Source: JANPLD01 sp031426355
GTDB taxonomy: Bacteria > Pseudomonadota > Alphaproteobacteria > Rickettsiales > UBA8987
Length of the DNA stretch: 24,721 nucleotides
Assembly (NCBI GenBank): GCA_031426355.1
Contig: JANPLD010000082.1
Location: 1-24,721, forward strand
Direction: 5' to 3'
Made by a program: the position numbers and the translations under genes. The notes beneath the pieces are model-generated. The model was not told the DNA's origin and did not search any database. It saw only the letters and a list, made by a program, of their open reading frames with translations. Shown piece by piece: positions 7,850-15,426 of the stretch (the stretch's first letter is position 1; each line of letters starts with the position of its first letter).

Positions 7850-10278
7850 TATTCAACTGCTTCCTTCAAAAGCATATCACCTTTATTTTCCAATCCTGCT
7901 GAATCCAGTAGCTCCAGTTCACCCTGCCCGTCTTTTATCTTTTCGATGCCGATCTCTAGTATCATTGGTATGGCAAGTGGGGAAACTTTATCCAGCATCT
8001 GGTGCTTTACTTCAAGATTTAAAATAATATCCTTTAACCTTTGTATATCGGTCAGTTTACCATAAACATCGTTTCTGGTGGCACGCAGTAGAATGTGATC
8101 AGGTTCATATTTATTTAGCACATCATAGATAAGATCAGTTGATATGGTTACCTGGTTTCCTGTTTTACGCTTACCGGGGTGGCGCCTTTCAATAAGACCG
8201 GATATAACTGCTATCTCGCGGAATGCCCTTCTGGCCATCTGGCTGCTTTCGATCCATTTTTCACTATTAGCTTCAGTTAGGGCTTTATGTAAAATTTGCG
8301 AGGGGTTGGTTACAGATTTTAAACCCCAGAAAGTTACTGCGTAATCATTGGCAACAAAACCAAGGGGTTTTAAGTTCATAGCTTCCATCTGCTGCGATAC
8401 TAAAAGGCCAAGAGTTTGGTTGGCGTTCCTTCCGGCGAAACTATAAATGACCAAGTGTTCCAGTCTTTCATAAGTAAATGATTCGGTAAGGAGATAATCA
8501 TTTGAAGGAAGGATAGATTTTTCCTGCTGGAATTTTAGCCAGTTGCCGATTGCCTTAGGAAGTTCATTCCATTTTTCGGGCGTTGATATCACGCGTTTAA
8601 CCCGGTCTGCCAGTGAGGGTGAAAGAGGCAGTTTGCCACCTTTAAATGACGGTATTTTAGGTCGCTCTCCTTTGCCTGGCTCAACTTCAACTTTGTTATC
8701 TTTTATACCGACATACTGTAGCAACTGACCTGCGAATATAAATGAATCGCCGGATTTCAGACCTTGAATAAAATATTCCTCGATACTGCCGATATCACGT
8801 GGTTTGCGGGATTTGAATTTGCGCAGCTGCACACGCAATGTTTCATATTCAACTATAGCTCCGGTATTCATGCGGTGGCGTTTTGCAGCATCTCTGGTTG
8901 CTTCCCATCTGCCTTTTTCATTAAGAAATATTCGTTTGAATCTATCGTAACTATCTAAGCTATAGCCGCCATCAGAAACAAATCTTACAACTTCCTTAAA
9001 AGTTTCAAGATCAATATGCCTGTAAGCATAGCAACTGGTGACTTGATGAAATAATTCCTCAAAAATAAAACCACCTGCGCAGGAGGAGTTCATTACAAAC
9101 TGAGCAAGCACATCGAGCGTTCCGGGCAGAAGCTCATCACCATCAATCACATTTTCATCCAAGGCCTCAAGTAAAGCTACTGACTCAATTATCTCGAACC
9201 TGTTACAGGGAATAAGTATCGCTTCACTTGGCTCATCTATCCTGTGGTTAGAGCGTCCTATGCGCTGGATCAACCTGCTTATGCCTTTGGGCGCGCCTAC
9301 GTGGATCACGAGATCAACATCACCCCAGTCAATCCCCATATCCAGTGAAGCAGTTGCGACAATCGCCCTAAGTTCACCCCGGCTCATCATGCCTTCAACT
9401 TTTTGCCGGTGTTCCCGTTCCAAACTGCCGTGATGCAATGCTATCGGGAAACTTTTCTCATTTACTTGCCATAATTTCTGAAAAAGCAATTCCGCCTGTG
9501 CGCGTGTATTGACAAATACGATTGCAGTATTTGCTTTTGATATCTGGTTATAAATTTCTTCGATCGCGTAATTGGCAGTATATCCGCTCCAAGGTACACG
9601 CTTTTTTGCGACGATGCTCACCTTTGGCTTTATCTTAGTTCTGGTATGGATTATTTCAGTATCTTTACCAAGCCACTCCGCAAATTGCTCAGGTTTGGCG
9701 ATGGTAGCTGAAAGCCCGGTTATTTTAAGATCAGGTTGTAGGGCTTTGAGCTTGGTAATACAAAGCGCGGTCAAATGTCCCCTTTTGCCGGGTGCAAGTG
9801 AATGAACCTCATCAATGATTATACGTTTCAGGTTCTTTAATATTTCAGCAGAATCTTTATTTGAGAGAATTATCTCCATGGATTCAGGTGTAGTAAGCAG
9901 AATATTCGGCGGCTTTTTAAACTGCTTCTGCCTTCTGTAGGAAGAAGTGTCGCCCGTGCGAAGTTCAATACTAATTGGTAACTGCATTTCCTGAACTGGT
10001 ATTGCTAGGTTTCTTTCAATATCGTTTGCAAGAGCTTTCAGGGGGCTGATGTAAATTGTGTGAAGACCCTTGAAAGGCTTCTCATAAAGCTCAACCATAC
10101 TAGGTAAAAAACCCGCCAAGGTTTTGCCGCCGCCTGTTGGTGCAATAAGTAAGGTTGATATTCCTTTGTTATATTTTTCCAGCATTTCAAGCTGGTGAGT
10201 GTGCGGCTTCCACTTCTTTTTTTTTAACCAGTTTACAAATATTTCCGGCAATAATTTATGTGCTTCTTCATATCGCAT
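7849..10278 (-). CDS. lhr: Ligase-associated DEXH-box helicase (Lhr core type)
   Basis: An 809-residue superfamily 2 DNA helicase. Seen motifs: APTGGGKT (Walker A, residues 46-53), TTPESMEIIL, DEVH box at 156-159, GLSATI at about 188-193, VFVNTRAQAE, ATASLDMGIDWG and QRIGRSNHR (motif VI). The remaining 400 or so residues match the winged-helix and Lhr-specific C-terminal part expected for an Lhr core protein; the length is that of the short ligase-associated form, not the roughly 1500-residue full-length Lhr. The family translocates 3' to 5' on single-stranded DNA and unwinds duplexes with ATP. AGGA precedes the ATG at a good distance. It heads a two-gene minus-strand unit with the phosphoesterase and diverges from the exonuclease-ligase pair. 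Confidence 0.93.
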   Translation of the reverse strand: MRYEEAHKLLPEIFVNWLKKKKWKPHTHQLEMLEKYNKGISTLLIAPTGGGKTLAGFLPSMVELYEKPFKGLHTIYISPLKALANDIERNLAIPVQEMQLPISIELRTGDTSSYRRQKQFKKPPNILLTTPESMEIILSNKDSAEILKNLKRIIIDEVHSLAPGKRGHLTALCITKLKALQPDLKITGLSATIAKPEQFAEWLGKDTEIIHTRTKIKPKVSIVAKKRVPWSGYTANYAIEEIYNQISKANTAIVFVNTRAQAELLFQKLWQVNEKSFPIALHHGSLEREHRQKVEGMMSRGELRAIVATASLDMGIDWGDVDLVIHVGAPKGISRLIQRIGRSNHRIDEPSEAILIPCNRFEIIESVALLEALDENVIDGDELLPGTLDVLAQFVMNSSCAGGFIFEELFHQVTSCYAYRHIDLETFKEVVRFVSDGGYSLDSYDRFKRIFLNEKGRWEATRDAAKRHRMNTGAIVEYETLRVQLRKFKSRKPRDIGSIEEYFIQGLKSGDSFIFAGQLLQYVGIKDNKVEVEPGKGERPKIPSFKGGKLPLSPSLADRVKRVISTPEKWNELPKAIGNWLKFQQEKSILPSNDYLLTESFTYERLEHLVIYSFAGRNANQTLGLLVSQQMEAMNLKPLGFVANDYAVTFWGLKSVTNPSQILHKALTEANSEKWIESSQMARRAFREIAVISGLIERRHPGKRKTGNQVTISTDLIYDVLNKYEPDHILLRATRNDVYGKLTDIQRLKDIILNLEVKHQMLDKVSPLAIPMILEIGIEKIKDGQGELELLDSAGLENKGDMLLKEAVE

Positions 10279-10324
10279 TTTTATATCCTATCTGGTGGAA
10301 TATAAAAAAAACATAAGGTTATGG
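10279..10324. promoter_or_regulatory. Divergent intergenic control region of the ligase repair cluster
   Basis: These 46 bp separate the divergent starts of helicase and exonuclease and must hold the translation signals of both, and probably promoters unless these lie within the genes. The minus strand shows AGGA before the helicase ATG, and the plus strand shows AAGG before the exonuclease ATG. A run of A (about 10304-10311) lies in the middle. No clear -35/-10 pair and no SOS-type operator is visible by eye. Shared control of the two halves is inferred from the spacing. Confidence 0.35.
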
Positions 10325-11335
10325 ATGGGTCAAAAGCCTGAACAATGGTTAAAGGTAACAAAAGCAGGCTTATATTGTGTGCCGGGGGATTTTTATATTG
10401 ATCCGCTTTCACCTGTTGAAAATGCCGTAATTACCCATGGGCATGCCGACCATGCGCGGCCTAATCACCAGTCAGTTCTGGCCACCAGGCAGACCTTAAG
10501 CATTATGGAGCACCGCTATAAAGCTTCTTCCGGGGTCCATAAGCAGGTGCTTACTTATGGTGAAGTGATAGATATAAAAGGCGTTAAAATTTCAATGATA
10601 CCGGCCGGGCATATTCTTGGCAGCGCGCAATTGATCATGGAATATGATGGCTCGCGCGTGATCGTCTCTGGTGATTATAAAAGAAGGCGGGACCCGACCT
10701 GCGAACTTTTTAAAGTTATGACCTGCGATGTTTTCATAACCGAGGCAACTTTCGGCTTGCCGGTATTCCGCCATCCGCCGGACGAGCATGAGATCGGCAA
10801 GATACTTCATTCATTAAAATTATTTCCTGAGCGCAGTATATTGATCGGCGCTTACGCACTTGGTAAATGCCAGAGGATAATATGTTTACTTCGGGAGGCA
10901 GGATATAATGAGACCATATATCTGCATGGCGCCATGATGGGTTTATGTGAAGTATATACGCAAAACGGTATAGAGCTTGGCCCGATTGAGCAGATGATAG
11001 AGAAGGATAAGGAAAGCTTAAGGGGAAAAGTAGTTCTGGCACCACCTTCTGCGCTTCATGACAGATGGTCTCGCAGACTGGCAGACCCTGTTATAGCGCT
11101 TGCTTCTGGGTGGATGACAGTTCGCGCGCGAGCTCGGCAAAAACTTGTTGATCTGCCACTGGTAATTTCCGACCATGCTGACTGGGATGAGCTTATCCAG
11201 ACATTGGCGGAAGTTCAGGCGCCGGAAATATGGGTGACGCATGGCCGCGAAGACGCGCTGGTTCATTACGCGACTAAACATCTTGGTTTAAAGGCCCGCC
11301 CGCTTGACCTTGGCTATGAGGATGAGGAAACATGA
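10325..11335 (+). CDS. Ligase-associated DNA exonuclease (metallo-beta-lactamase/beta-CASP fold)
   Basis: A 336-residue nuclease. Metal-binding motifs are THGHADHAR (HxHxDH at residues 38-43), AGHILGSAQ, SGDYKRR, and the late SDHADW and VTHGRE segments. This is the beta-CASP nuclease of the ligase cluster; family members are metal-dependent nucleases, a manganese-dependent nuclease being described for the cluster. The reading frame is open further upstream to 10199, but that stretch lies opposite the helicase coding sequence and is not family-like. The ATG at 10325 gives MGQKPEQWLKVTKAGLY, the normal N-terminus, and is preceded by AAGG. An ATG four bases earlier is out of frame and stops after six codons. 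The stop overlaps the ligase ATG by 4 nt (ATGA), so exonuclease and ligase are coupled. Confidence 0.9.
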   Translation: MGQKPEQWLKVTKAGLYCVPGDFYIDPLSPVENAVITHGHADHARPNHQSVLATRQTLSIMEHRYKASSGVHKQVLTYGEVIDIKGVKISMIPAGHILGSAQLIMEYDGSRVIVSGDYKRRRDPTCELFKVMTCDVFITEATFGLPVFRHPPDEHEIGKILHSLKLFPERSILIGAYALGKCQRIICLLREAGYNETIYLHGAMMGLCEVYTQNGIELGPIEQMIEKDKESLRGKVVLAPPSALHDRWSRRLADPVIALASGWMTVRARARQKLVDLPLVISDHADWDELIQTLAEVQAPEIWVTHGREDALVHYATKHLGLKARPLDLGYEDEET

Positions 11336-12921
11336 TAAAATTCTCAGAAATGCTTGATGCCCTTTCCTATACCGGTTCAACGCTTGCCAAGCGGCGCATC
11401 ATGGCCGAATATTTTAAAACAACTTCTGACCCTGAAAGGGGCTGGGCGCTTTCCTCCCTTGCAGGAACATTAACATTCCCGGTGGCAAAACCAAGCGTGA
11501 TCCGCGAACTTGTGATGACCAAAGTTGACCCGGTTCTGCTGGCATTATCACGCGATTATGTCGGTGATATGGCAGAGACAATTTCACTCATGTGGCCAAC
11601 CGAAGCAGAAAATGCAACTCCGCCTGAACTGCCGGAAGTTATAAATATCCTGCAGAATGAAAAACGCGCCGAGCTGCAGACATATATTGCGAGGTGGCTG
11701 GATAATCTAACCAGTACCGGGCGCTGGGCATTATTAAAACTTATCACCGGTAATATACGTATCGGTGTTTCTGCACGTCTTGCAAAAACTGCGCTGGCCG
11801 ATGCATTTGGCAAGGAAGTTGATGAGATCGAGCAGCTTTGGTATTCAGTTGAGCCTCCATATACTGATCTATTCGCGTGGCTGGAAGGAAAAACTGAGAA
11901 ACCTGAAACAAAACGCCGCGCGATATTCATGCCGATGATGCTGGCACACCCCATAGAAACTGCTGAGCTTGAAGCGCTTGATCTAAACCAGTATCAGATA
12001 GAGCTGAAGTGGGATGGAATTCGAATGCAGCTTATAAAATCCCATGAGATAGTAGCCATCTATTCCCGCACCGGTGATGAAATAACGGGTACATTCCCCG
12101 ATATTGTAGAAGCGATCTCAAAAATAAATGAAGAGGAATTTGTGCTGGATGGCGAGCTACTTGCGCTGGAAAACGGAGTGGTAGCACCTTTCAATTCCCT
12201 GCAGCAGCGCCTTAACCGTAAAAAAGTAACTGATAATATTATCAGCGCCTATCCGGCTCATTTAAGGCTTTATGATATCATGGTGGATAATAGTGAAGAT
12301 ATCCGCCATTTGCCGCTATTCAAGCGCCGCGAGCATCTGGAAACATGGCATGAGCGCCATAACTCGAATAAAATAGATCTGTCAGAAGTTTTAAAAATAA
12401 CCGAACATGAGCATCTTGCAAAAATAAGAAGCGATGCCAGGGTAGACCCTAAAAACGGCATTGAAGGCCTAATGATAAAGAATAAAACCAGCCCTTATAT
12501 TGCCGGGCGCCCACGTGGTCACTGGTTCAAATGGAAGCGGGAAACCATCACGCTTGACTGCGTTCTAATGTATGCCCAGCGGGGCAGCGGCAAACGCTCT
12601 TCATTTTATTCTGATTATACTTTTGGCGTCTGGAATGAAGAAAATAAACTGGTTCCCGTTGGGAAATCTTATTCAGGATTTACCGATGAGGAATTAAAAC
12701 AGCTTGATAAATGGATACGCGGAAACACTGTAAGCCGTTTTGGCCCGGTGCGCGAAGTTAAGCCTGAACTCGTGCTTGAGATAGAATTTGATTGCATACA
12801 TGCATCCAACCGACATAAATCAGGCGTAGCAATGAGGTTTCCAAGGGTGCATCGCATACGGTGGGATAAACCTGCAAACGAAGCTGATAATATTGAGAAT
12901 ACCAGAAAACTTATAACTTAA
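11332..12921 (+). CDS. ATP-dependent DNA ligase of the Lhr-Lig-Exo cluster
   Basis: A 529-residue ligase. Residues about 1-200 form the N-terminal DNA-binding domain. Adenylation motif I is ELKWDGIR with the nucleotide-accepting Lys at 226; motif III region includes EEFVLDGELLAL; motif IV is EGLMIKNKTSPY; motif V is HWFKWKRE. The OB-fold follows, with a late RFPRVHRIRWDK segment. The family seals nicks with ATP and, in the annotated group it belongs to, is linked to DNA-damage tolerance; the replicative ligase of bacteria is the NAD-dependent LigA, so this enzyme is most likely for repair. Its ATG overlaps the exonuclease stop (ATGA). Two micro-lipoprotein genes converge on it, with a 6-nt gap. 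Confidence 0.93.
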   Translation: MIKFSEMLDALSYTGSTLAKRRIMAEYFKTTSDPERGWALSSLAGTLTFPVAKPSVIRELVMTKVDPVLLALSRDYVGDMAETISLMWPTEAENATPPELPEVINILQNEKRAELQTYIARWLDNLTSTGRWALLKLITGNIRIGVSARLAKTALADAFGKEVDEIEQLWYSVEPPYTDLFAWLEGKTEKPETKRRAIFMPMMLAHPIETAELEALDLNQYQIELKWDGIRMQLIKSHEIVAIYSRTGDEITGTFPDIVEAISKINEEEFVLDGELLALENGVVAPFNSLQQRLNRKKVTDNIISAYPAHLRLYDIMVDNSEDIRHLPLFKRREHLETWHERHNSNKIDLSEVLKITEHEHLAKIRSDARVDPKNGIEGLMIKNKTSPYIAGRPRGHWFKWKRETITLDCVLMYAQRGSGKRSSFYSDYTFGVWNEENKLVPVGKSYSGFTDEELKQLDKWIRGNTVSRFGPVREVKPELVLEIEFDCIHASNRHKSGVAMRFPRVHRIRWDKPANEADNIENTRKLIT

Positions 12922-12927
12922 GTTATA

Positions 12928-13053
12928 TTAGTTTCTGCTATCAGTATCTTTATAATTCTCATGCTTTTCACCATTGTTCGAACCAATCGAAAGACAAGAT
13001 GTTAAACCCATTGTTAAGAATATTACCGAAATTATTGCAAAAATTTTTTTCAT
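12928..13053 (-). CDS. Micro-lipoprotein, 41 aa (entericidin-sized)
   Basis: A very short frame starting at the ATG at 13053-13051: MKKIFAIISVIFLTMGL, then TSC and a hydrophilic tail SIGSNNGEKHENYKDTDSRN preceded by L. It has all parts of a lipoprotein signal: two Lys, a hydrophobic core and the lipobox LTSC with the modified Cys at residue 20. The mature peptide would be only 22 residues. It lies 12 nt downstream of a second, similar micro-lipoprotein and probably shares its transcript. The Shine-Dalgarno site is poor: the nearest AGGAA lies about 22 nt upstream. Size and layout recall entericidins, but sequence similarity to them is not claimed. It may be secreted to the outer membrane; lack of Asp at position +2 favours that. 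Confidence 0.6.
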   Translation of the reverse strand: MKKIFAIISVIFLTMGLTSCLSIGSNNGEKHENYKDTDSRN

Positions 13054-13065
13054 ATATTGTTATAT

Positions 13066-13161
13066 TTAATTATTTCCTGAAAATAGTGAAATGCATGATG
13101 TGAGAATCATAGCAAGGCTTAAAGAGCCAATAAGATAGAAATATTTTTTAGTAAATTTCAT
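13066..13161 (-). CDS. Micro-lipoprotein, 31 aa
   Basis: The first of two tandem minus-strand micro-genes, from ATG at 13161-13159 to a stop at 13068-13066. It begins MKFTKKYFYLIGSLSLAM, then ILTSC and the tail ISLFSGNN. The lipobox LTSC is identical to that of the neighbour, with Cys at residue 23, leaving an 8-residue mature peptide. Both genes have the same order of basic residues, hydrophobic core, LTSC, then a residue pair containing Ser, so they may be diverged duplicates. No strong Shine-Dalgarno sequence is seen; the leader is A/T-rich. Chance occurrence of two adjacent frames with perfect lipoboxes is unlikely but not excluded. Confidence 0.55.
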   Translation of the reverse strand: MKFTKKYFYLIGSLSLAMILTSCISLFSGNN

Positions 13162-13439
13162 AGTTAAAATCTTTTATATTTATGTAGTAAGGCCTAATTT
13201 TAATTTAAAATATTTTTTTATAAAGAAGAAAAAACAGTAATCCGGAATTTTAACTATTAAAATCGCATACTGACCAAATGAGGCGGATATTCTAGATATC
13301 AGCAGAAATTAAATCTATTAAATTACCCACACACTTATATGTAAATTATAAGTTCAATAAGTAATCCTTATGAAAAACTTATAACCTTTATGTTACCTCT
13401 TATCTTAATAACTTTTATTAATTAAAAAATGAGGTCCAA

Positions 13440-13514
13440 GTGAATTCAATAATCTATTTAGTCGGCTTAGTTGTCATAGTTATGGCAATTTTATCTTTTA
13501 TCGGAATCCATTAA
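13440..13514 (+). CDS. 24-aa single-pass membrane peptide
   Basis: Starts at GTG (13440) with GAGG placed five bases upstream, and stops at 13512. The peptide is MNSIIYLVGLVVIVMAIL followed by SFIGIH: one continuous membrane helix with hardly any tail. Similar tiny peptides with the pattern IIY-VG-VVIV-A-LSF-G are, from memory, encoded in other alphaproteobacteria near membrane-protein genes of the type that follows here. That recollection needs a search. The stop is 16 nt before the next ATG, so the two are probably one transcript. The AT-rich 278 bp before it (13162-13439) holds no other gene that I can support; it must contain the promoters for this unit and for the divergent micro-lipoproteins, but no convincing box stands out. 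Confidence 0.6.
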   Translation: MNSIIYLVGLVVIVMAILSFIGIH

Positions 13515-13530
13515 TAACATCGGGAGATTT

Positions 13531-14133
13531 ATGATTAACAAAATATCAACTACGGGATCTTCTTATAATGGAACTTCCTATATAGAATGGGGTCCAGTTA
13601 TTGCGGGTTCAGCTTTAGCAATATCCATCTCTATCTTATTAACGCATTTCGGCAGCGGGCTTGGCCTAACTGTTTCAAGGCATATTGTTGAAGAAGAACA
13701 TGCTAAAGGCATAGTATTTACTATAGGCCTATGGATGCTTTGGACACAATTAATGTCTTCTATGGCAGGCGGATATCTTGCTGGTAGAATGCGCGGCGAA
13801 ATGGAAAGCGTTGCGGACCATGAAAATGAAGTTCGTGACGGAACCCATGGTTTACTGGTTTGGGCAACAAGCACTATTGTAACTACAGTTGCTTTCGCTG
13901 TCGCTGCAGCATTTGCGGCTCTTGCGGCTGATCAGTCTGCAGATGTTCAAAACAATATGGAAACTGTTAACGAAGCCTTTGCAAAAAGTACTGCGATAAT
14001 ATTCAGCTTTATGACTGTTGTCAGCGGCCTTGCTTCTGCAATAGCAGCATGGTGCATGGGCAGTATCGGTGGTGACCACCGTAATAGAGGGCTTGATCTA
14101 AGCCATCATATCTCATTTAGAAAACGTAAATAA
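13531..14133 (+). CDS. Multi-pass membrane protein, TIGR04086/PhnA-like type
   Basis: A 200-residue protein with about four membrane segments (near residues 20-42, 60-84, 108-135, 155-178). The start SYIEWGPVIAGSALAISISILL resembles the ISW-x-AV-x-AGA start of small alphaproteobacterial membrane proteins often labelled PhnA-like or TIGR04086. A GGYLAGRMRG segment follows membrane span 2, and a charged patch (ESVADHENEVRDGTHG) precedes span 3. The C-terminus is basic (HISFRKRK). GGGAGA lies before the ATG. No catalytic motif is seen and the function is unknown; the label PhnA-like does not imply a phosphonate role. A strong terminator ends the unit 30 nt downstream. Confidence 0.75.
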   Translation: MINKISTTGSSYNGTSYIEWGPVIAGSALAISISILLTHFGSGLGLTVSRHIVEEEHAKGIVFTIGLWMLWTQLMSSMAGGYLAGRMRGEMESVADHENEVRDGTHGLLVWATSTIVTTVAFAVAAAFAALAADQSADVQNNMETVNEAFAKSTAIIFSFMTVVSGLASAIAAWCMGSIGGDHRNRGLDLSHHISFRKRK

Positions 14134-14162
14134 CAATACTCAAGTTCTAAATGTAATTATAT

Positions 14163-14197
14163 AATAAGCCCGGGTTTAATCCGGGCTTATTTTTTTA
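14163..14197 (+). terminator. Strong rho-independent terminator
   Basis: A perfect 11-bp stem (AATAAGCCCGG, 14163-14173, with CCGGGCTTATT, 14181-14191) closes a 7-nt loop and runs into seven T (14190-14196). It terminates the unit of the 24-aa peptide and the 200-aa membrane protein. The A/T ends of the stem would give only a weak tract in the other direction. It lies just before the next ATG at 14204. Confidence 0.92.
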
Positions 14198-14203
14198 TAT
14201 TAT

Positions 14204-14584
14204 ATGATTCAAAAACACATAGAAAAAAGACTTTTACAATCTGCTATCTGCCTTGCGTGTTTAGTTCCCATAAGCGCTGGCATATATGGTATATTAAAAG
14301 GGGCCGAGCATGCAGCTACTGATATAGACAGCCACTTCAGATATTTATCAGGCTTGTTACTTGCAATAGGATTTTGCTTTTCAAGCGCCATACCAAACAT
14401 AGAATTTCATAATAAAAGGATGTTTTTATTAACAGCAATCGTTGTTACCGGAGGCATAGGCAGACTAGCAGGAGTTGTTTTAACTGGCGCTCAAAGTCCG
14501 GTTATATATTTTGCCTTAATAATGGAATTAATAATTACTCCATTGATTTGTTTATGGCAGTTAAGCTTTGCCAAAAGGTTTTAA
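14204..14584 (+). CDS. DUF4345 family small membrane protein
   Basis: A 126-residue protein with four membrane segments (about 12-32, 46-64, 73-95, 102-122). Family-like blocks are RLLQSAICLACLVPISAGIYG, then DSHFRYLSGLLLAIGFCF, a middle GGIGRLAGVVLTGAQSP and a late MELIITPLICLWQ. This pattern matches DUF4345, whose function is unknown. The ATG follows the terminator T-run by only 7 nt and has no Shine-Dalgarno sequence, so translation would have to be leaderless, or depend on readthrough, or start from a weak site. No other in-frame start near it fits the family better. Confidence 0.8.
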   Translation: MIQKHIEKRLLQSAICLACLVPISAGIYGILKGAEHAATDIDSHFRYLSGLLLAIGFCFSSAIPNIEFHNKRMFLLTAIVVTGGIGRLAGVVLTGAQSPVIYFALIMELIITPLICLWQLSFAKRF

Positions 14585-14589
14585 TTAAA

Positions 14590-14640
14590 CATAAGAGAAT
14601 ATTATACTCTTATGATATCATATTATATTTTTTAGAGTAT
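14590..14640 (+). terminator. Two overlapping, mutually exclusive AT-rich hairpins
   Basis: One perfect 8-bp stem pairs CATAAGAG (14590-14597) with CTCTTATG (14607-14614). A second 7-bp stem pairs ATACTCT (14604-14610) with AGAGTAT (14634-14640). They share bases 14607-14610 and cannot form together. A T-run (14628-14633) lies in the loop of the second. The first may be a weak terminator for the DUF4345 gene. The stems are AT-rich and chance in this base composition is possible. Confidence 0.35.
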
Positions 14641-14689
14641 CTTATTAAAGTAAGCAATGAAGTTTACGTACATTCCACAGGAGAATGAA

Positions 14690-14821
14690 ATGGTAGATAA
14701 TAAAAGCAAAAATAACGATCCAAAGAAAAATAAACCGTTGGATACCAAGAAACCTAATCTGGCTCAAAGAAATAATAAGCCTGCAGCTTTCAAAGGTATT
14801 AATAATAAAAGAGGTAGTTAG
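14690..14821 (+). CDS. Small basic hydrophilic protein, 43 aa
   Basis: Starts at ATG 14690 with AGGAG six bases upstream, one of the better ribosome sites in the window. The peptide starts MVDNKSKNNDPKKNKPLDTK and ends AAFKGINNKRGS. It is very rich in Lys and Asn with several Pro and no hydrophobic stretch, so it is likely disordered and cytoplasmic, possibly binding nucleic acid by charge. I do not recognise the family. A nearby ATG six bases upstream is out of frame and stops at once. It converges on the ASCH gene with an 11-nt gap. The ribosome site and clean stop support it; composition bias weakens the case. Confidence 0.6.
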   Translation: MVDNKSKNNDPKKNKPLDTKKPNLAQRNNKPAAFKGINNKRGS

Positions 14822-14832
14822 TTTATACTAAT

Positions 14833-15231
14833 TTATAGGGGAGCGCGCTGGCTTCCCTTCTCTATTTGTAATCTCTTTTTGTGGTCGATCTTATCTGTCC
14901 AGATATAAAGATAGCCATTAAACGGCAATCCATATTGCTTTTCAAAAAATTCTATAAAGCTTTCTAAGCTCTCACCTTCGAAACCTTCCATTTCCATAAA
15001 TTCATCAGGGTCAAATTCATCAATCCCCTTTATATGATCTTTATGTATGGTAACTTTTCTTACATCTACACAGCGTGCTATTTTAAGAAGCTTAACCCGC
15101 CTTGTTCTCATTCCGGTGTAAAGCTGGAGTGTATCACCAGGCTTGCTACGTTTAGTGGGACGAATGGTTGTGCATTTTTCTCCTGATATAACTTTATCTG
15201 CATGCATTGCCCTAAAATTAAATGCTACCAT
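14833..15231 (-). CDS. ASCH-domain protein
   Basis: A 132-residue protein. The N-terminal part has the ASCH/PUA-like pattern: FRAMHADKVISGEKCTTIR, with the charged GEK-TIR element, then RSKPGDTLQLYTGMRT and a CVDV strand. The C-terminal half is acidic (DEFDPDEFMEMEGFEGESL) and ends with an aromatic strand, FNGYLYIWT. ASCH domains form a beta barrel expected to bind RNA or modified nucleosides; some members act as N4-acetylcytidine amidohydrolases, but that activity cannot be assigned here. It is transcribed alone on the minus strand, divergent from the dehydrogenase gene. The fold is fairly sure, the activity unknown. Confidence 0.8.
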   Translation of the reverse strand: MVAFNFRAMHADKVISGEKCTTIRPTKRSKPGDTLQLYTGMRTRRVKLLKIARCVDVRKVTIHKDHIKGIDEFDPDEFMEMEGFEGESLESFIEFFEKQYGLPFNGYLYIWTDKIDHKKRLQIEKGSQRAPL

Positions 15232-15327
15232 ATTTTTTGAAAAAAATTTTTACTAATGATTCATATTATTTCGGTGGCAATAAATTATCAGCATTCTGTT
15301 TTTTTATTTTGTAAAAAAAATATAAAA

Positions 15328-15355
15328 TTAGCCTTACTTATATTTATTTTATAAT
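15328..15355 (+). promoter_or_regulatory. Possible promoter of the dehydrogenase-catalase unit
   Basis: A perfect TATAAT lies at 15350-15355, with TTAGCC 16 nt upstream as a poor -35 element. The position, about 70 bp before the dehydrogenase ATG in the divergent gap, is reasonable. In AT-rich DNA a TATAAT arises often by chance, so support is weak. Confidence 0.28.
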
Positions 15356-15426
15356 CGTAAGCTCCTCCAGCATGGAAAGTTTATCCCCTATCCTATTTAT
15401 TGTTTCAAAACCAAAACAGGATATTT

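Noticed and set aside
10199..10324. N-terminal extension of the exonuclease frame
   Set aside because: It overlaps the helicase coding sequence on the other strand, is Phe-rich and unlike the family. The ATG at 10325 fits better.
13162..13439. Possible small RNA or gene in the 278-bp AT-rich gap
   Set aside because: No stem-loop with T-run, no frame with ribosome site and no repeat could be supported; left as unassigned control region.
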